Below, piece by piece: positions 15,001 through 30,000 of a stretch of 64,000 nt of DNA. The stretch is taken from the NCBI RefSeq assembly GCF_945859685.1, contig NC_079149.1, positions 129,048,065-129,112,064 of the forward strand, written 5' to 3'. The notes under the pieces are model-generated. The model saw only the letters and a list, made by a program, of their open reading frames with translations. It was not told the origin of the DNA and made no database searches. Both the position numbers and the translations under genes were made by a program. Positions within the stretch are counted from its first letter, which is position 1; the number at the start of each line of letters is the position of its first letter. The DNA comes from Eupeodes corollae (taxonomy: Eukaryota > Arthropoda > Insecta > Diptera > Syrphidae).

Positions 15001-18000
15001 TTCCGTTGGTGTTGTATCGGGGATGGCAGAAGATGAGGAATCGGTAGATGATGAAATTTCTTCAGTTATTGAGCTTGATTCCGTTGGTGTTGTATCGGGG
15101 ATGGCAGAAGATGAGGAATCGGTAGAGTATGAAATTTCTTCAGTCGTTAAGCTTGACACCGTTGGTGTTGTACTGGGTTTGGTAGAAGATGAGGAATCGG
15201 TAGACGATAAAATTTCTTCAGTTGTTGAGCTTGATTCCGTTGGTGTTGTATCGGGGATGGCAGAAGATGAGGAATCGGTAGATGATGAAATTTCTTCAGT
15301 TATTGAGCTTGATTCCGTTGTAGTTGTATCGGGGATGGCAGAAGATGAGGAATCGGTGGAGGATGAAATTTCTTCAGTTGTTGAGCTTAACTCCGCTGGT
15401 GTTGCATCGGGGCTGGTAGAAGATGAGGAATCGGTAGACGATGAAATTTCTTCAGTTGTTGAGCTTGATTCCGTTGGAGTTGTATCGTGGATGGCAGAAG
15501 ATGAGGAATCGGTAGAGTATGAAATTTCTTCAGTCGTTAAGCTTGACACCGTTGGTGTTGTACTGGGTTTGGTAGAAGATGAGGAATCGGTAGACAATAA
15601 AATTTCTTCAGTTGTTGAGCTTGATTCCGTTGGTGTTGTATCGGGGATGGCAGAAGATGAGGAATCGGTAGAGTATGAAATGTCTTCAGTCGTTAAGCTT
15701 GACACCGTTGGTGCTGTACTGGGTTTGGTAGAAGATGAGGAATCGGTAGACGATAAAATTTCTTCAGTTGTTGAGCTTGATTCCGTTGGTGTTGTATCGG
15801 GAATGGCAGAAGATGAGGAATCGGTAGAGTATGAAATTTCTTCAGTCGTTAAGCTTGACACCGTTGGTGTTGTACTGGGTTTGGTAGAAGATGAGGAATC
15901 GGTAGACGCTAAAATTTCTTCAGTTGTTGAGCTTGATTCCGTTGGTGTTGTATCGGGGATGGCAGAAGATGAGGAATCGGTAGATGATGAAATTTCTTCA
16001 GTTATTGAGCTTGATTCCGTTGGTGTTGTATCGGAGATGGCAGAAGATGAGGAATCGGTAGAGTATGAAATTTCTTCAGTCGTTAAGCTTGACACCGTTG
16101 GTGTTGTACTGGGTTTGGTAGAAGATGAGGAATCGGTAGACGATAAAATTTCTTCAGTTGTTGAGCTTGATTCCGTTGGTGTTGTATCGGGGATGGCAGA
16201 AGATGAGGAATCGGTAGACGATGAAATTTCTTCAGTTATTGAGCTTGATTCCGTTGGTGTTGTATCGGGGATGGCAGAAGATGAGGAATCGGTGGAGGAT
16301 GAAATTTCTTCAGTTGTTGAGCTTAACTCCGCTGGTGTTGCATCGGAGCTGGAAGAAGATGAGGAATCGGTAGATGATGAAATTTCTTCAGTTGTTGAGC
16401 TTGATTCCGTTGGTGTTGTATCGGGGATGGCAGAAGATGAGGAATCGGTAGAGTATGAAATTTCTTCAGTCGTTAAGCTTGACACCGTTATTGTTGTACT
16501 GGGTTTGGTAGAAGATGAGGAATCGGTAGACGATAAAATTTCTTCAGTTGTTGAGGTTGATTCCGTTGGTGTTGTATCGGGGATGGCAGAAGATGAGGAA
16601 TCGGTGGAGGATGAAATTTCTTCAGGTGTTGAGCTTAACTCCGCTGGTGTTGCATCGGGGCTGGTAGAAGATGAGGAATCGGTAGACGATGAAATTTCTT
16701 CAGTTGTTGAGCTTGATTCCGTTGGTGTTGTACTGGGTTTGGTAGAAGATGAGGAATCGGTAGACGATAAAATTTCTTCAGTTTTTGAGCTTGATTCCGT
16801 TGGTGTTGTACTGGGTTTGGTAGAAGATGAGGAATCGGTAGACGATAAAATTTTTTCAGTTATTGAGCTTGATTCCGTTGGTGTTGTATCGGGGATGGCA
16901 GAAGATGAGGAATCGGTGGAGGATAAAATTTCTTCAGTTGTTGAGCTTAACTCCGCTGGTGTTGCATCGGGGATGGTAGAAGATGAGGAATCGGTAGACG
17001 ATGAAATTTCTTCAGTTGTTGAGCTTGATTCCGTTGGTGTTGTATCGGGGATGGCAGAAGATGAGGAATCGGTAGAGTATGAAATTTCTTCAGTCGTTAA
17101 GCTTGACATCGTTGGTGTTGTACTGGGTTTGGTAGAAGATGATGAATCGGTAGACAATAAAATTTCTTCAGTTGTTGAGCTTGATTCCGTTGGTGTTGTA
17201 TCGGGGATGGCAGAAGATGAGGAATCGGTAGAGTATGAAATTTCTTCAGTCGTTAAGCTTGACACCGTTGGTGCTGTACTGGGTTTGGTAGAAGATGAGG
17301 AATCGGTAGACGATAAAATTTCTTCAGTTGTTGAGCTTGATTCCGTTGGTGTTGTATCGGGGATGGCAGAAGATGAGGAATCGGTAGAATATGAAATTTC
17401 TTCAGTCGTTAAGCTTGACACCGTTGGTGTTGTACTGGGTTTGGTTGAAGATGAGGAATCGGTAGACGATAAAATTTCTTCAGTTGTTGAGCTTGATTCC
17501 GTTGGTGTTGTATCGGGGATGGCAGAAGATAAGGAAACGGTAGATGATGAAATTTCTTCAGTTATTGAGCTTGATTCCGTTGGTGTTGTATCGGGGATGG
17601 CAGAAGATGAGGAATCGGTAGAGTATGAAATTTCTTCAGTCGTTAAGCTTGACACCGTTGGTGTTGTACTGGGTTTGGTAGAAGATGAGGAATCGGTAGA
17701 CGATAAAATTTCTTCAGTTGTTGAGCTTGATTCCGTTGGTGTTGTATCGGGGATGGCAGAAGATGAGGAATCGGTAAATGATGAAATTTCTTCAGTTATT
17801 GAGCTTGATTCCGTTGGTGTTGTATCGGGGATGGCAGAAGATGAGGAATCGGTGGAGGATGAAATTTCTTCAGTTGTTGAGCTTAACTCCGCTGGTGTTG
17901 CATCGGGGCTGGTAGAAGATGAGGAATCGGTAGATGATGAAATTTCTTCAGTTGTTGAGCTTGATTCAGTTGGTGTTGTATCGGGGATGGCAGAAGATGA

Positions 18001-21000
18001 GGAATCGGTAGAGTATGAAATTTCTTCAGTCGTTAAGCTTGACACCGTTGGTGTTGTACTGAGTTTGGTAGAAGATGAAGAATCGGTAGACGATAAAATT
18101 TCTTCAGTTGTTGAGCTTGATTCCGTTGGTGTTGTATCGGGGATGGCAGAAGATGAGGAATCGGTAGAGTATGAAATTTCTTCAGTCGTTAAGCTTGACA
18201 CCGTTGGTGCTGTACTGGGTTTGGTAGAAGATGAGGAATCGGTAGACATTAAAATTTCTTCAGTTGTTGAGCTTGATTCCGTTGGTGTTGTATCGGGGAT
18301 GGCAGAAGATGAGGAATCGGTAGATGATGAAAATTCTTCAGTTATTGAGCTTAACTCCGCTGGTGTTGCATCGGGGCTGGTAGAAGATGAGAAATCGGTA
18401 GACGATGAAATTTCTTCAGTTGTTGAGCTTGATTCCGTTGGTGTTGTACTGGGTTTGGTAGAAGATGAGGAATCGGTAGACGATAAAATTTCTTCAGTTG
18501 TTGAGCTTGATTCCGTTGGTGTTGTATCGGGGATGGCAGAAGATGAGGAATCGGTAGATGATGAAATTTCTTCAGTTATTGAGCTTGATTCCGTTGTAGT
18601 TGTATCGGGGATGGCAGAAGATGAGGAATCGGTGGAGGATGAAATTTCTTCAGTTGTTGAGCTTAACTCCGCTGGTGTTGCATCGGGGCTGGTAGAAGAT
18701 GAGGAATCGGTAGACGATGAAATTTCTTCAGTTATTGAGCTTGATTCCGTTGGAGTTGTATCGTGGATGGCAGAAGATGAGGAATCGGTAGAGTATGAAA
18801 TTTCTTCAGTCGTTAAGCTTGACACCGTTGGTGTTGTACTGGGTTTGGTAGAAGATGAGGAATCGGTAGACAATAAAATTTCTTCAGTTGTTGAGCTTGA
18901 TTCCGTTGGTGTTGTATCGGGGATGGCAGAAGATGAGGAATCGGTAGAGTATGAAATGTCTTCAGTCGTTAAGCTTGACACCGTTGGTGCTGTACTGGGT
19001 TTGGTAGAAGATGAGGAATCGGTAGACGATAAAATTTCTTCAGTTGTTGAGCTTGATTCCGTTGGTGTTGTATCGGGAATGGCAGAAGATGAGGAATCGG
19101 TAGAGTATGAAATTTCTTCAGTCGTTAAGCTTGACACCGTTGGTGTTGTACTGGGTTTGGTAGAAGATGAGGAATCGGTAGACGCTAAAATTTCTTCAGT
19201 TGTTGAGCTTGATTCCGTTGGTGTTGTATCGGGGATGGCAGAAGATGAGGAATCGGTAGATGATGAAATTTCTTCAGTTATTGAGCTTGATTCCGTTGGT
19301 GTTGTATCGGGGATGGCAGAAGATGAGGAATCGGTAGAGTATGAAATTTCTTCAGTCGTTAAGCTTGACACCGTTGGTGTTGTACTGGGTTTGGTAGAAG
19401 ATGAGGAATCGGTAGACGATAAAATTTCTTCAGTTGTTGAGCTTGATTCCGTTGGTGTTGTATCGGGGATGGCAGAAGATGAGGAATCGGTAGACGATGA
19501 AATTTCTTCAGTTATTGAGCTTGATTCCGTTGGTGTTGTATCGGGGATGGCAGAAGATGAGGAATCGGTGGAGGATGAAATTTCTTCAGTTGTTGAGCTT
19601 AACTCCGCTGGTGTTGCATCGGAGCTGGAAGAAGATGAGGAATCGGTAGATGATGAAATTTCTTCAGTTGTTGAGTTTGATTCCGTTGGTGTTGTATCGG
19701 GGATGGCAGAAGATGAGGAATCGGTAGAGTATGAAATTTCTTCAGTCGTTAAGCTTGACACCGTTATTGTTGTACTGGGTTTGGTAGAAGATGAGGAATC
19801 GGTAGACGATAAAATTTCTTCAGTTGTTGAGGTTGATTCCGTTGGTGTTGTATCGGGGATGGCAGAAGATGAGGAATCGGTGGAGGATGAAATTTCTTCA
19901 GGTGTTGAGCTTAACTCCGCTGGTGTTGCATCGGGGCTGGTAGAAGATGAGGAATCGGTAGACGATGAAATTTCTTCAGTTGTTGAGCTTGATTCCGTTG
20001 GTGTTGTACTGGGTTTGGTAGAAGATGAGGAATCGGTAGACGATAAAATTTCTTCAGTTTTTGAGCTTGATTCCGTTGGTGTTGTACTGGGTTTGGTAGA
20101 AGATGAGGAATCGGTAGACGATAAAATTTCTTCAGTTATTGAGCTTGATTCCGTTGGTGTTGTATCGGGGATGGCAGAAGATGAGGAATCGGTGGAGGAT
20201 AAAATTTCTTCAGTTGTTGAGCTTAACTCCGCTGGTGTTGCATCGGGGATGGTAGAAGATGAGGAATCGGTAGACGATGAAATTTCTTCAGTTGTTGAGC
20301 TTGATTCCGTTGGTGTTGTATCGGGGATGGCAGAAGATGAGGAATCGGTAGAGTATGAAATTTCTTCAGTCGTTAAGCTTGACATCGTTGGTGTTGTACT
20401 GGGTTTGGTAGAAGATGATGAATCGGTAGACAATAAAATTTCTTCAGTTGTTGAGCTTGATTCCGTTGGTGTTGTATCGGTGATGGCAGGATATGAGGAA
20501 TCGGTAGAGTATGAAATTTCTTCAGTCGTCAAGCTTGACACCGTTGGTGTTGTACTGGGTTTGGTAGAAGATGAGGAATCGGTAGACGATAAAATTTCTT
20601 CAGTTGTTGAGCTTGATTCCGTTGGTGTTGTATCGGGGATGGCAGAAGATGAGGAATCGGTAGAATATGAAATTTCTTCAGTCGTTAAGCTTGACACCGT
20701 TGGTGTTGTACTGGGTTTGGTTGAAGATGAGGAATCGGTAGACGATAAAATTTCTTCAGTTGTTGAGCTTGATTCCGTTGGTGTTGTATCGGGGATGGCA
20801 GAAGATAAGGAAACGGTAGATGATGAAATTTCTTCAGTTATTGAGCTTGATTCCGTTGGTGTTGTATCGGGGATGGCAGCAGATGAGGAATCGGTAGAGT
20901 ATGAAATTTCTTCAGTCGTTAAGCTTGACACCGTTGGTGTTGTACTGGGTTTGGTAGAAGATGAGGAATCGGTAGACGATAAAATTTCTTCAGTTGTTGA

Positions 21001-24000
21001 GCTTGATTCCGTTGGTGTTGTATCGGGGATGGCAGAAGATGAGGAATCGGTAAATGATGAAATTTCTTCAGTTATTGAGCTTGATTCCGTTGGTGTTGTA
21101 TCGGGGATGGCAGAAGATGAGGAATCGGTGGAGGATGAAATTTCTTCAGTTGTTGAGCTTAACTCCGCTGCTGTTGCATCGGGGCTGGTAGAAGATGAGG
21201 AATCGGTAGATGATGAAATTTCTTCAGTTGTTGAGCTTGATTCAGTTGGTGTTGTATCGGGGATGGCAGAAGATGAGGAATCGGTAGAGTATGAAATTTC
21301 TTCAGTCGTTAAGCTTGACACCGTTGGTGTTGTACTGAGTTTGGTAGAAGATGAAGAATCGGTAGACGATAAAATTTCTTCAGTTGTTGAGCTTGATTCC
21401 GTTGGTGTTGTATCGGGGATGGCAGAAGATGAGGAATCGGTAGATGATGAAATTTCTTCAGTTATTGAGCTTGATTCCGTTGGTGTTGTATCGGGGATGG
21501 CAGAAGATGAGGAATCGGTAGAGTATGAAATTTCTTCAGTCGTTAAGCTTGACACCGTTGGTGTTGTACTGGGTTTGGTAGAAGATGAGGAATCGGTAGA
21601 CGATAAAATTTCTTCAGTTGTTGAGCTTGATTCCGTTGGTGTTGTATCGGGGATGGCAGAAGATGAGGAATCGGTAGATGATGAAATTTCTTCAGTTTTT
21701 GAGCTTGATTCCGTTGTAGTTGTATCGGGGATGGCAGAAGATGAGGAATCGGTGGAGGATGAAATTTCTTCAGTTGTTGAGCTTAACTCCGCTGGTGTTG
21801 CATCGGCACTGGTAGAAGATGAGGAATCGATAGACGATGAAATTTCTTCAGTTGTTGAGCTTGATTCCGTTGGTGTTGTATCGGGGATGGCAGAAGATGA
21901 GGAATCGGTAGAGTATGAAATTTCTTCAGTCGTTAAGCTTGACACCGTTGGTGTTGTACTGGATTTGGTAGAAGATGAGGAATCGGTAGACAATAAAATT
22001 TCTTCAGTTGTTGAGCTTGATTCCGTTGGTGTTGTATCGGGGATGGCAGAAGATGAGGAATCGGTAGAGTATGAAATTTCTTCAGTCGTTAAGCTTGACA
22101 CCGTTGGTGCTGTACTGGGTTTGGCAGAAGATGAGGAATCGGTAGATGATGAAATTTCTTCAGTTATTGAGCTTGATTCCGTTGGTGTTGTATCGGGGAT
22201 GGCAGAAGATGAGGAATCGGTAGAGTATGAAATTTCTTCAGTCGTTAAGCTTGACACCGTTGATGTTGTACTGGGTTTGGTAGAAGATGAGGAATCGGTA
22301 GACGATAAAATTTCTTCAGTTGTTGAGCTTGATTCCGTTGGTGTTGTATCGGGGATGGCAGAAGATGAGGAATCGGTGGAGGATGAAATTTCTTCAGGTG
22401 TTGAGCTTAACTCTGCTGGTGTTGCATCGGGGCTGGTAGAAGATGAGGAATCGGTGGAGTATGAAATTTCTTCAGTCGTTAAGCTTGACACCGTTGGTGC
22501 TGTACTGGGTTTGGTAGAAGATGAGGAATCGGTAGACGATAAAATTTCTTCAGTTGTTGAGCTTGATTCCGTTGGTGTTGTATCGGGGATGGCAGAAGAT
22601 GAGGAATCGGTGGAGGATGAAATTTCTTCAGTCGTTAAGCTTGACACCGTTGGTGTTGTACTGTGTTTGGTAGAAGATGAGGAATCGGTAGACGATGAAA
22701 TTTCTTCAGTTGTTGAGCTTAACTCCGCTGGTGTTGTATCGGGGATGGCAGAAGATGAGGAATCGGTAGATGATGAAACTTCTTCAGTTATTGAGCTTGA
22801 TTCCGTTGGTGTTGTATCGGGGATGGCAGAAGATGAGGAATCGGTAGAGTACGAAATTTCTTCAGTCGTTAAGCTTGACACCGTTAGTGTTGTACTGGGT
22901 TTGGTAGAAGATGAGGAATCGGTAGACGATAAAATTTCTTCAGTTGTTGAGCTTGATTCCGTTGGTGTTGTATCGGGGATGGCAGAAGATGAGGAATCGG
23001 TGGAGGATGAAATTTCTTCAGGTGTTGAGCTTAACTCTGCTGGTGTTGCATCGGGGCTGGTAGAAGATGAGGAATCGGTGGAGGATGAAATTTCTTCAGT
23101 TGTTGAGCTTGATTCCGTTGGTGTTGTATCGGGGATGGCAGAAGATGAGGAATCGGTAGAGTATGAAATTTCTTCAGTCGTTAAGCTTGACACCGCTGGT
23201 GTTGTACTGGGTTTGGTAGAAGATGAGGAATCGGTAGACGATAAAATTTCTTCAGTTGTTGAGCTTGATTCCGTTGGAGTTGTATCGGGGATGGCAGAAG
23301 ACGAGAAATCGGTAGATGATGAAATGTCTTCAGTTGATGAGCTTGAGTCTGTTGAAGTTGTATCGGGGGTAGTAGAAGATGAGGAATCGGTAGATGATGA
23401 AATTTCTTCAGTTGTTGAGCTTGATTCCGTTGGTGTTGTATCGGGGATGGCAGAAGATGAGGAATCGGTAGACATTAAAATTTCTTCAGTTGTTAAGCTT
23501 GATTCCGTTGGTGTTGTATCGGTGATGGCAGGATATGAGGAATCGGTAGAGTATGAAATTTCTTCAGTCGTCAAGCTTGACACCGTTGGTGTTGTACTGG
23601 GTTTGGTAGAAGATGAGGAATCGGTAGACGATAAAATTTCTTCAGTTGTTGAGCTTGATTCCGTTGGTATTGTATCGGGGATGGCAGAAGATGAGGAATC
23701 GGTGGAGGATGAAATTTCTTCAGTTGTTGAGCTTAACTCTGCTGGTGTTGCATCGGGGCTGGTAGAAGATGAGGAATCGGTAGACGATGAAATTTCTTCA
23801 GTTGTTGAGCTTGATTCCGTTGGTGTTGTACTGGGTTTGGTAGAAGATGAGGAATCGGTAGAGGATAAAATTTCTTCAGTTGTTGAGCTTGATTCCGTTG
23901 GTGTTGTATCGGGGATGGCAGAAGATGAGGAATCGGTAGATGATGAAAATTCTTCAGTTATTGAGCTTGATTCCGTTGGTGTTGTATCGGGGCTGGTAGA

Positions 24001-27000
24001 AGATGAGGAATCGGTGGAGGATGAAATTTCTTCAGTTATTGAGCTTGACACCGTTGGTGTTGTACTGGGTTTGGTAGAAGATGAGGAATCGGTAGACGAT
24101 AAAATTTCTTCAGTTGTTGAGCTTGATTCCGTTGGTGTTGTATCGGGGATGGCAGAAGATGAGGAATCGGTAGATGATGAAATTTCTTCAGTTATTGAGC
24201 TTGATTCCGTTGTAGTTGTATCGGGGATGGCAGAAGATGAGGAATCGGTGGAGGATGAAATTTCTTCAGTTGTTGAGCTTAACTCCGCTGGTGTTGCATC
24301 GGCACTGGTAGAAGATGAGGAATCGATAGACGATGAAATTTCTTCAGTTGTTGAGCTTGATTCCGTTGGTGTTGTATCGGGGATGGCAGAAGATGAGGAA
24401 TCGGTAGAGTATGAAATTTCTTCAGTCGTTAAGCTTGACACCGTTGGTGTTGTACTGGATTTGGTAGAAGATGAGGAATCGGTAGACAATAAAATTTCTT
24501 CAGCTGTTGAGCTTGATTCCGTTGGTGTTGTATCGGGGATGGCAGAAGATGAGGAATCGGTAGAGTATGAAATTTCTTCAGTCGTTAAGCTTGACACCGT
24601 TGGTGCTGTACTGGGTTTGGCAGAAGATGAGGAATCGGTAGATGATGAAATTTCTTCAGTTATTGAGCTTGATTCCGTTGGTGTTGTATCGGGGATGGCA
24701 GAAGATGAGGAATCGGTAGAGTATGAAATTTCTTCAGTCGTTAAGCTTGACACCGTTGATGTTGTACTGGGTTTGGTAGAAGATGAGGAATCGGTAGACG
24801 ATAAAATTTCTTCAGTTGTTGAGCTTGATTCCGTTGGTGTTGTATCGGGGATGGCAGAAGATGAGGAATCGGTGGAGGATGAAATTTCTTCAGGTGTTGA
24901 GCTTAACTCTGCTGGTGTTGCATCGGGGCTGGTAGAAGATGAGGAATCGGTGGAGTATGAAATTTCTTCAGTCGTTAAGCTTGACACCGTTGGTGCTGTA
25001 CTGGGTTTGGTAGAAGATGAGGAATCGGTAGACGATAAAATTTCTTCAGTTGTTGAGCTTGATTCCGTTGGTGTTGTATCGGGGATGGCAGAAGATGAGG
25101 AATCGGTGGAGGATGAAATTTCTTCAGTCGTTAAGCTTGACACCGTTGGTGTTGTACTGGGTTTGGTAGAAGATGAGGAATCGGTAGACGATAAAATTTC
25201 TTCAGTTGTTGAGCTTAACTCCGCTGGTGTTGTATCGGGGATGGCAGAAGATGAGGAATCGGTAGATGATGAAACTTCTTCAGTTATTGAGCTTGATTCC
25301 GTTGGTGTTGTATCGGGGATGGCAGAAGATGAGGAATCGGTAGAGTACGAAATTTCTTCAGTCGTTAAGCTTGACACCGTTAGTGTTGTACTGGGTTTGG
25401 TAGAAGATGAGGAATCGGTAGACGATAAAATTTCTTCAGTTGTTGAGCTTGATTCCGTTGGTGTTGTATCGGGGATGGCAGAAGATGAGGAATCGGTGGA
25501 GGATGAAATTTCTTCAGGTGTTGAGCTTAACTCAGCTGGTGTTGCATCGGGGCTGGTAGAAGATGAGGAATCGGTGGAGGATGAAATTTCTTCAGTTGTT
25601 GAGCTTGATTCCGTTGGTGTTGTATCGGGGATGGCAGAAGATGAGGAATCGGTAGAGTATGAAATTTCTTCAGTCGTTAAGCTTGACACCGCTGGTGTTG
25701 TACTGGGTTTGGTAGAAGATGAGGAATCGGTAGACGATAAAATTTCTTCAGTTGTTGAGCTTGATTCCGTTGGAGTTGTATCGGGGATGGCAGAAGACGA
25801 GAAATCGGTAGATGATGAAATGTCTTCAGTTGATGAGCTTGAGTCTGTTGAAGTTGTATCGGGGGTAGTAGAAGATGAGGAATCGGTAGATGATGAAATT
25901 TCTTCAGTTGTTGAGCTTGATTCCGTTGGTGTTGTATCGGGGATGGCAGAAGATGAGGAATCGGTAGACATTAAAATTTCTTCAGTTGTTGAGCTTGATT
26001 CCGTTGGTGTTGTATCGGTGATGGCAGGATATGAGGAATCGGTAGAGTATGAAATTTCTTCAGTCGTCAAGCTTGACACCGTTGGTGTTGTACTGGGTTT
26101 GGTAGAAGATGAGGAATCGGTAGACGATAAAATTTCTTCAGTTGTTGAGCTTGATTCCGTTGGTATTGTATCGGGGATGGCAGAAGATGAGGAATCGGTG
26201 GAGGATGAAATTTCTTCAGTTGTTGAGCTTAACTCTGCTGGTGTTGCATCGGGGCTGGTAGAAGATGAGGAATCGGTAGACGATGAAATTTCTTCAGTTG
26301 TTGAGCTTGATTCCGTTGGTGTTGTACTGGGTTTGGTAGAAGATGAGGAATCGGTAGAGGATAAAATTTCTTCAGTTGTTGAGCTTGATTCCGTTGGTGT
26401 TGTATCGGGGATGGCAGAAGATGAGGAATCGGTAGATGATGAAAATTCTTCAGTTATTGAGCTTGATTCCGTTGGTGTTGTATCGGGGCTGGTAGAAGAT
26501 GAGGAATCGGTGGAGGATGAAATTTCTTCAGTTATTGAGCTTGATTCCGTTGGTGTTGTATCGGGGATGGCAGAAGATGAGGAATCGGTGGAGGATGAAA
26601 TTTCTTCAGTTGTTGAGCTTAACTCCGCTGGTGATGCATCGGGGCTGGTAGAAGATGAGGATTCGGTAGATGATGAAATGTCTTCAGTTGATGAGCTTGA
26701 GTCTGTTGAAGTTGTATCGGGGGTAGTAGAAGATGAGGAATCGGTAGATGATGAAATTTCTTCAGTTGTTGAGCTTGAGTCTGTTGAAGTTGTATCGGGG
26801 GTAGTAGAAGATGAGGAATCGGTAGATGATGAAATTTCTTCAGTTGTTGAGCTTGATTCCGTTGGTGTTGTATCGGGGATGGCAGAAGATGAGGAATCGG
26901 TGGAGGATGAAATTTCTTCAGGTGTTGAGCTTAACTCTGCTGGTGTTGCATCGGGGCTGGTAGAAGATGAGGAATCGGTGGAGGATGAAATTTCTTCAGT

Positions 27001-30000
27001 TGTTGAGCTTGATTCCGTTGGTGTTGTATCGGGGATGGCAGAAGATGAGGAATCGGTAGAGTATGAAATTTCTTCAGTCGTTAAGCTTGACACCGCTGGT
27101 GTTGTACTGGGTTTGGTAGAAGATGAGGAATCGGTAGACGATAAAATTTCTTCAGTTGTTGAGCTTGATTCCGTTGGAGTTGTATCGGGGATGGCAGAAG
27201 ACGAGAAATCGGTAGATGATGAAATGTCTTCAGATGATGAGCTTGAGTCTGTTGAAGTTGTATCGGGGGTAGTAGAAGATGAGGAATCGGTAGATGATGA
27301 AATTTCTTCAGTTGTTGAGCTTGATTCCGTTGGTGTTGTATCGGGGATGGCAGAAGATGAGGAATCGGTGGAGGATGAAATTTCTTCAGTCGTTAAGCTT
27401 GACACCGTTGGTGTTGTACTGGGTTTGGTAGAAGATGAGGAATCGGTAGACGATAAAATTTCTTCAGTTGTTGAGCTTAACTCCGCTGGTGTTGTATCGG
27501 GGATGGCAGAAGATGAGGAATCGGTAGATGATGAAACTTCTTCAGTTATTGAGCTTGATTCCGTTGGTGTTGTATCGGGGATGGCAGAAGATGAGGAATC
27601 GGTAGAGTACGAAATTTCTTCAGTCGTTAAGCTTGACACCGTTAGTGTTGTACTGGGTTTGGTAGAAGATGAGGAATCGGTAGACGATAAAATTTCTTCA
27701 GTTGTTGAGCTTGATTCCGTTGGTGTTGTATCGGGGATGGCAGAAGATGAGGAATCGGTGGAGGATGAAATTTCTTCAGGTGTTGAGCTTAACTCTGCTG
27801 GTGTTGCATCGGGGCTGGTAGAAGATGAGGAATCGGTGGAGGATGAAATTTCTTCAGTTGTTGAGCTTGATTCCGTTGGTGTTGTATCGGGGATGGCAGA
27901 AGATGAGGAATCGGTAGAGTATGAAATTTCTTCAGTCGTTAAGCTTGACACCGCTGGTGTTGTACTGGGTTTGGTAGAAGATGAGGAATCGGTAGACGAT
28001 AAAATTTCTTCAGTTCTTGAGCTTGATTCCGTTGGAGTTGTATCGGGGATGGCAGAAGACGAGAAATCGGTAGATGATGAAATGTCTTCAGTTGATGAGC
28101 TTGAGTCTGTTGAAGTTGTATCGGGGGTAGTAGAAGATGAGGAATCGGTAGATGATGAAATTTCTTCAGTTGTTGAGCTTGATTCCGTTGGTGTTGTATC
28201 GGGGATGGCAGAAGATGAGGAATCGGTAGATGATGAAATTTCTTCAATTATTGAGCTTGATTCCGTTGGTGTTGTATCGGTGATGGCAGGATATGAGGAA
28301 TCGGTAGAGTATGAAATTTCTTCAGTCGTCAAGCTTGACACCGTTGGTGTTGTACTGGGTTTGGTAGAAGATGAGGAATCGGTAGACGATAAAATTTCTT
28401 CAGTTGTTGAGCTTGATTCCGTTGGTATTGTATCGGGGATGGCAGAAGATGAGGAATCGGTGGAGGATGAAATTTCTTCAGTTGTTGAGCTTAACTCTGC
28501 TGGTGTTGCATCGGGGCTGGTAGAAGATGAGGAATCGGTAGACGATGAAATTTCTTCAGTTGTTGAGCTTGATTCCGTTGGTGTTGTACTGGGTTTGGTA
28601 GAAGATGAGGAATCGGTAGACGATAAAATTTCTTCAGTTGTTGAGCTTGATTCCGTTGGTGTTGTATCGGGGATGGCAGAAGATGAGGAATCGGTAGATG
28701 ATGAAAATTCTTCAGTTATTGAGCTTGATTCCGTTGGTGTTGTATCGGGGCTGGTAGAAGATGAGGAATCGGTGGAGGATGAAATTTCTTCAGTTATTGA
28801 GCTTGATTCCGTTGGAGTTGTATCGGGGATGGCAGAAGATGAGGAATCGGTGGAGGATGAAATTTCTTCAGTTGTTGAGCTTAACTCCGCTGGTGTTGCA
28901 TCGGGGCTGGTAGAAGATGAGGATTCGGTAGATGATGAAATGTCTTCAGTTGATGAGCTTGAGTCTGTTGAAGTTGTATCGGGGGTAGTAGAAGATGAGG
29001 AATCGGTAGATGATGAAATTTCTTCAGTTGTTGAGCTTGAGTCTGTTGAAGTTGTATCGGGGGTAGTAGAAGATGAGGAATCGGTAGATGATGAAATTTC
29101 TTCAGTTGTTGAGCTTGATTCCGTTGGTGTTGTATCGGGGATTGCAGAAGATGAGGAATCGGTAGAGTATGAAATTTCTTCAGTCGTTAAGCTTGACACC
29201 GTTGGTGTTGTACTGGGTTTGGTAGAAAATGAGAAATCGTTAGACGATAAAATTTCTTCAGTTGTTAAGCTTGATTCCGTTGGTGTTGTATCGGTGATGG
29301 CAGGAGATGAGGAATCGGTAGAGTATGAAATTTCTTCAGTCGTCAAGCTTGACACCGTTGGTGTTGTACTGGGTTTGGTAGAAGATGAGGAATCGGTAGA
29401 CGATAAAATTTCTTCAGTTGTTGAGCTTGATTCCGTTGGTATTGTATCGGGGATGGCAGAAGATGAGGAATCGGTGGAGGATGAAATTTCTTCAGTTGTT
29501 GAGCTTAACTCCGCTGGTGTTGCATCGGGGCTGGTAGAAGATGAGGAATCGGTAGACGATGAAATTTCTTCAGTTGTTGAGCTTGATTCCGTTGGTGTTG
29601 TACTGGGTTTGGCAGAAGATGAGGAATCGGTAGACGATAAAATTTCTTCAGTTGTTGAGCTTGATTCCGTTGGTGTTGTATCGGGGATGGCAGAAGATGA
29701 GGAATCGGTAGATGATGAAATTTCTTCAGTTATTGAGCTTGATTCCGTTGGTGTTGTATCGGGGATGGCAGAAGATGAGGAATCGGTAGAGTATGAAATT
29801 TCTTCAGTCGTTAAGCTTGACACCGTTGGTGTTGTACTGGGTTTGGTAGAAGATGAGGAATCGGTAGACGATAAAATTTCTTCAGTTGTTGAGCTTGATT
29901 CCGTTGGTGTTGTATCGGGGATGGCAGAAGATGAGGAATCGGTAGATGATGAAATTTCTTCAGTTATTGAGCTTGATTCCGTTGTAGTTGTATCGGGGAT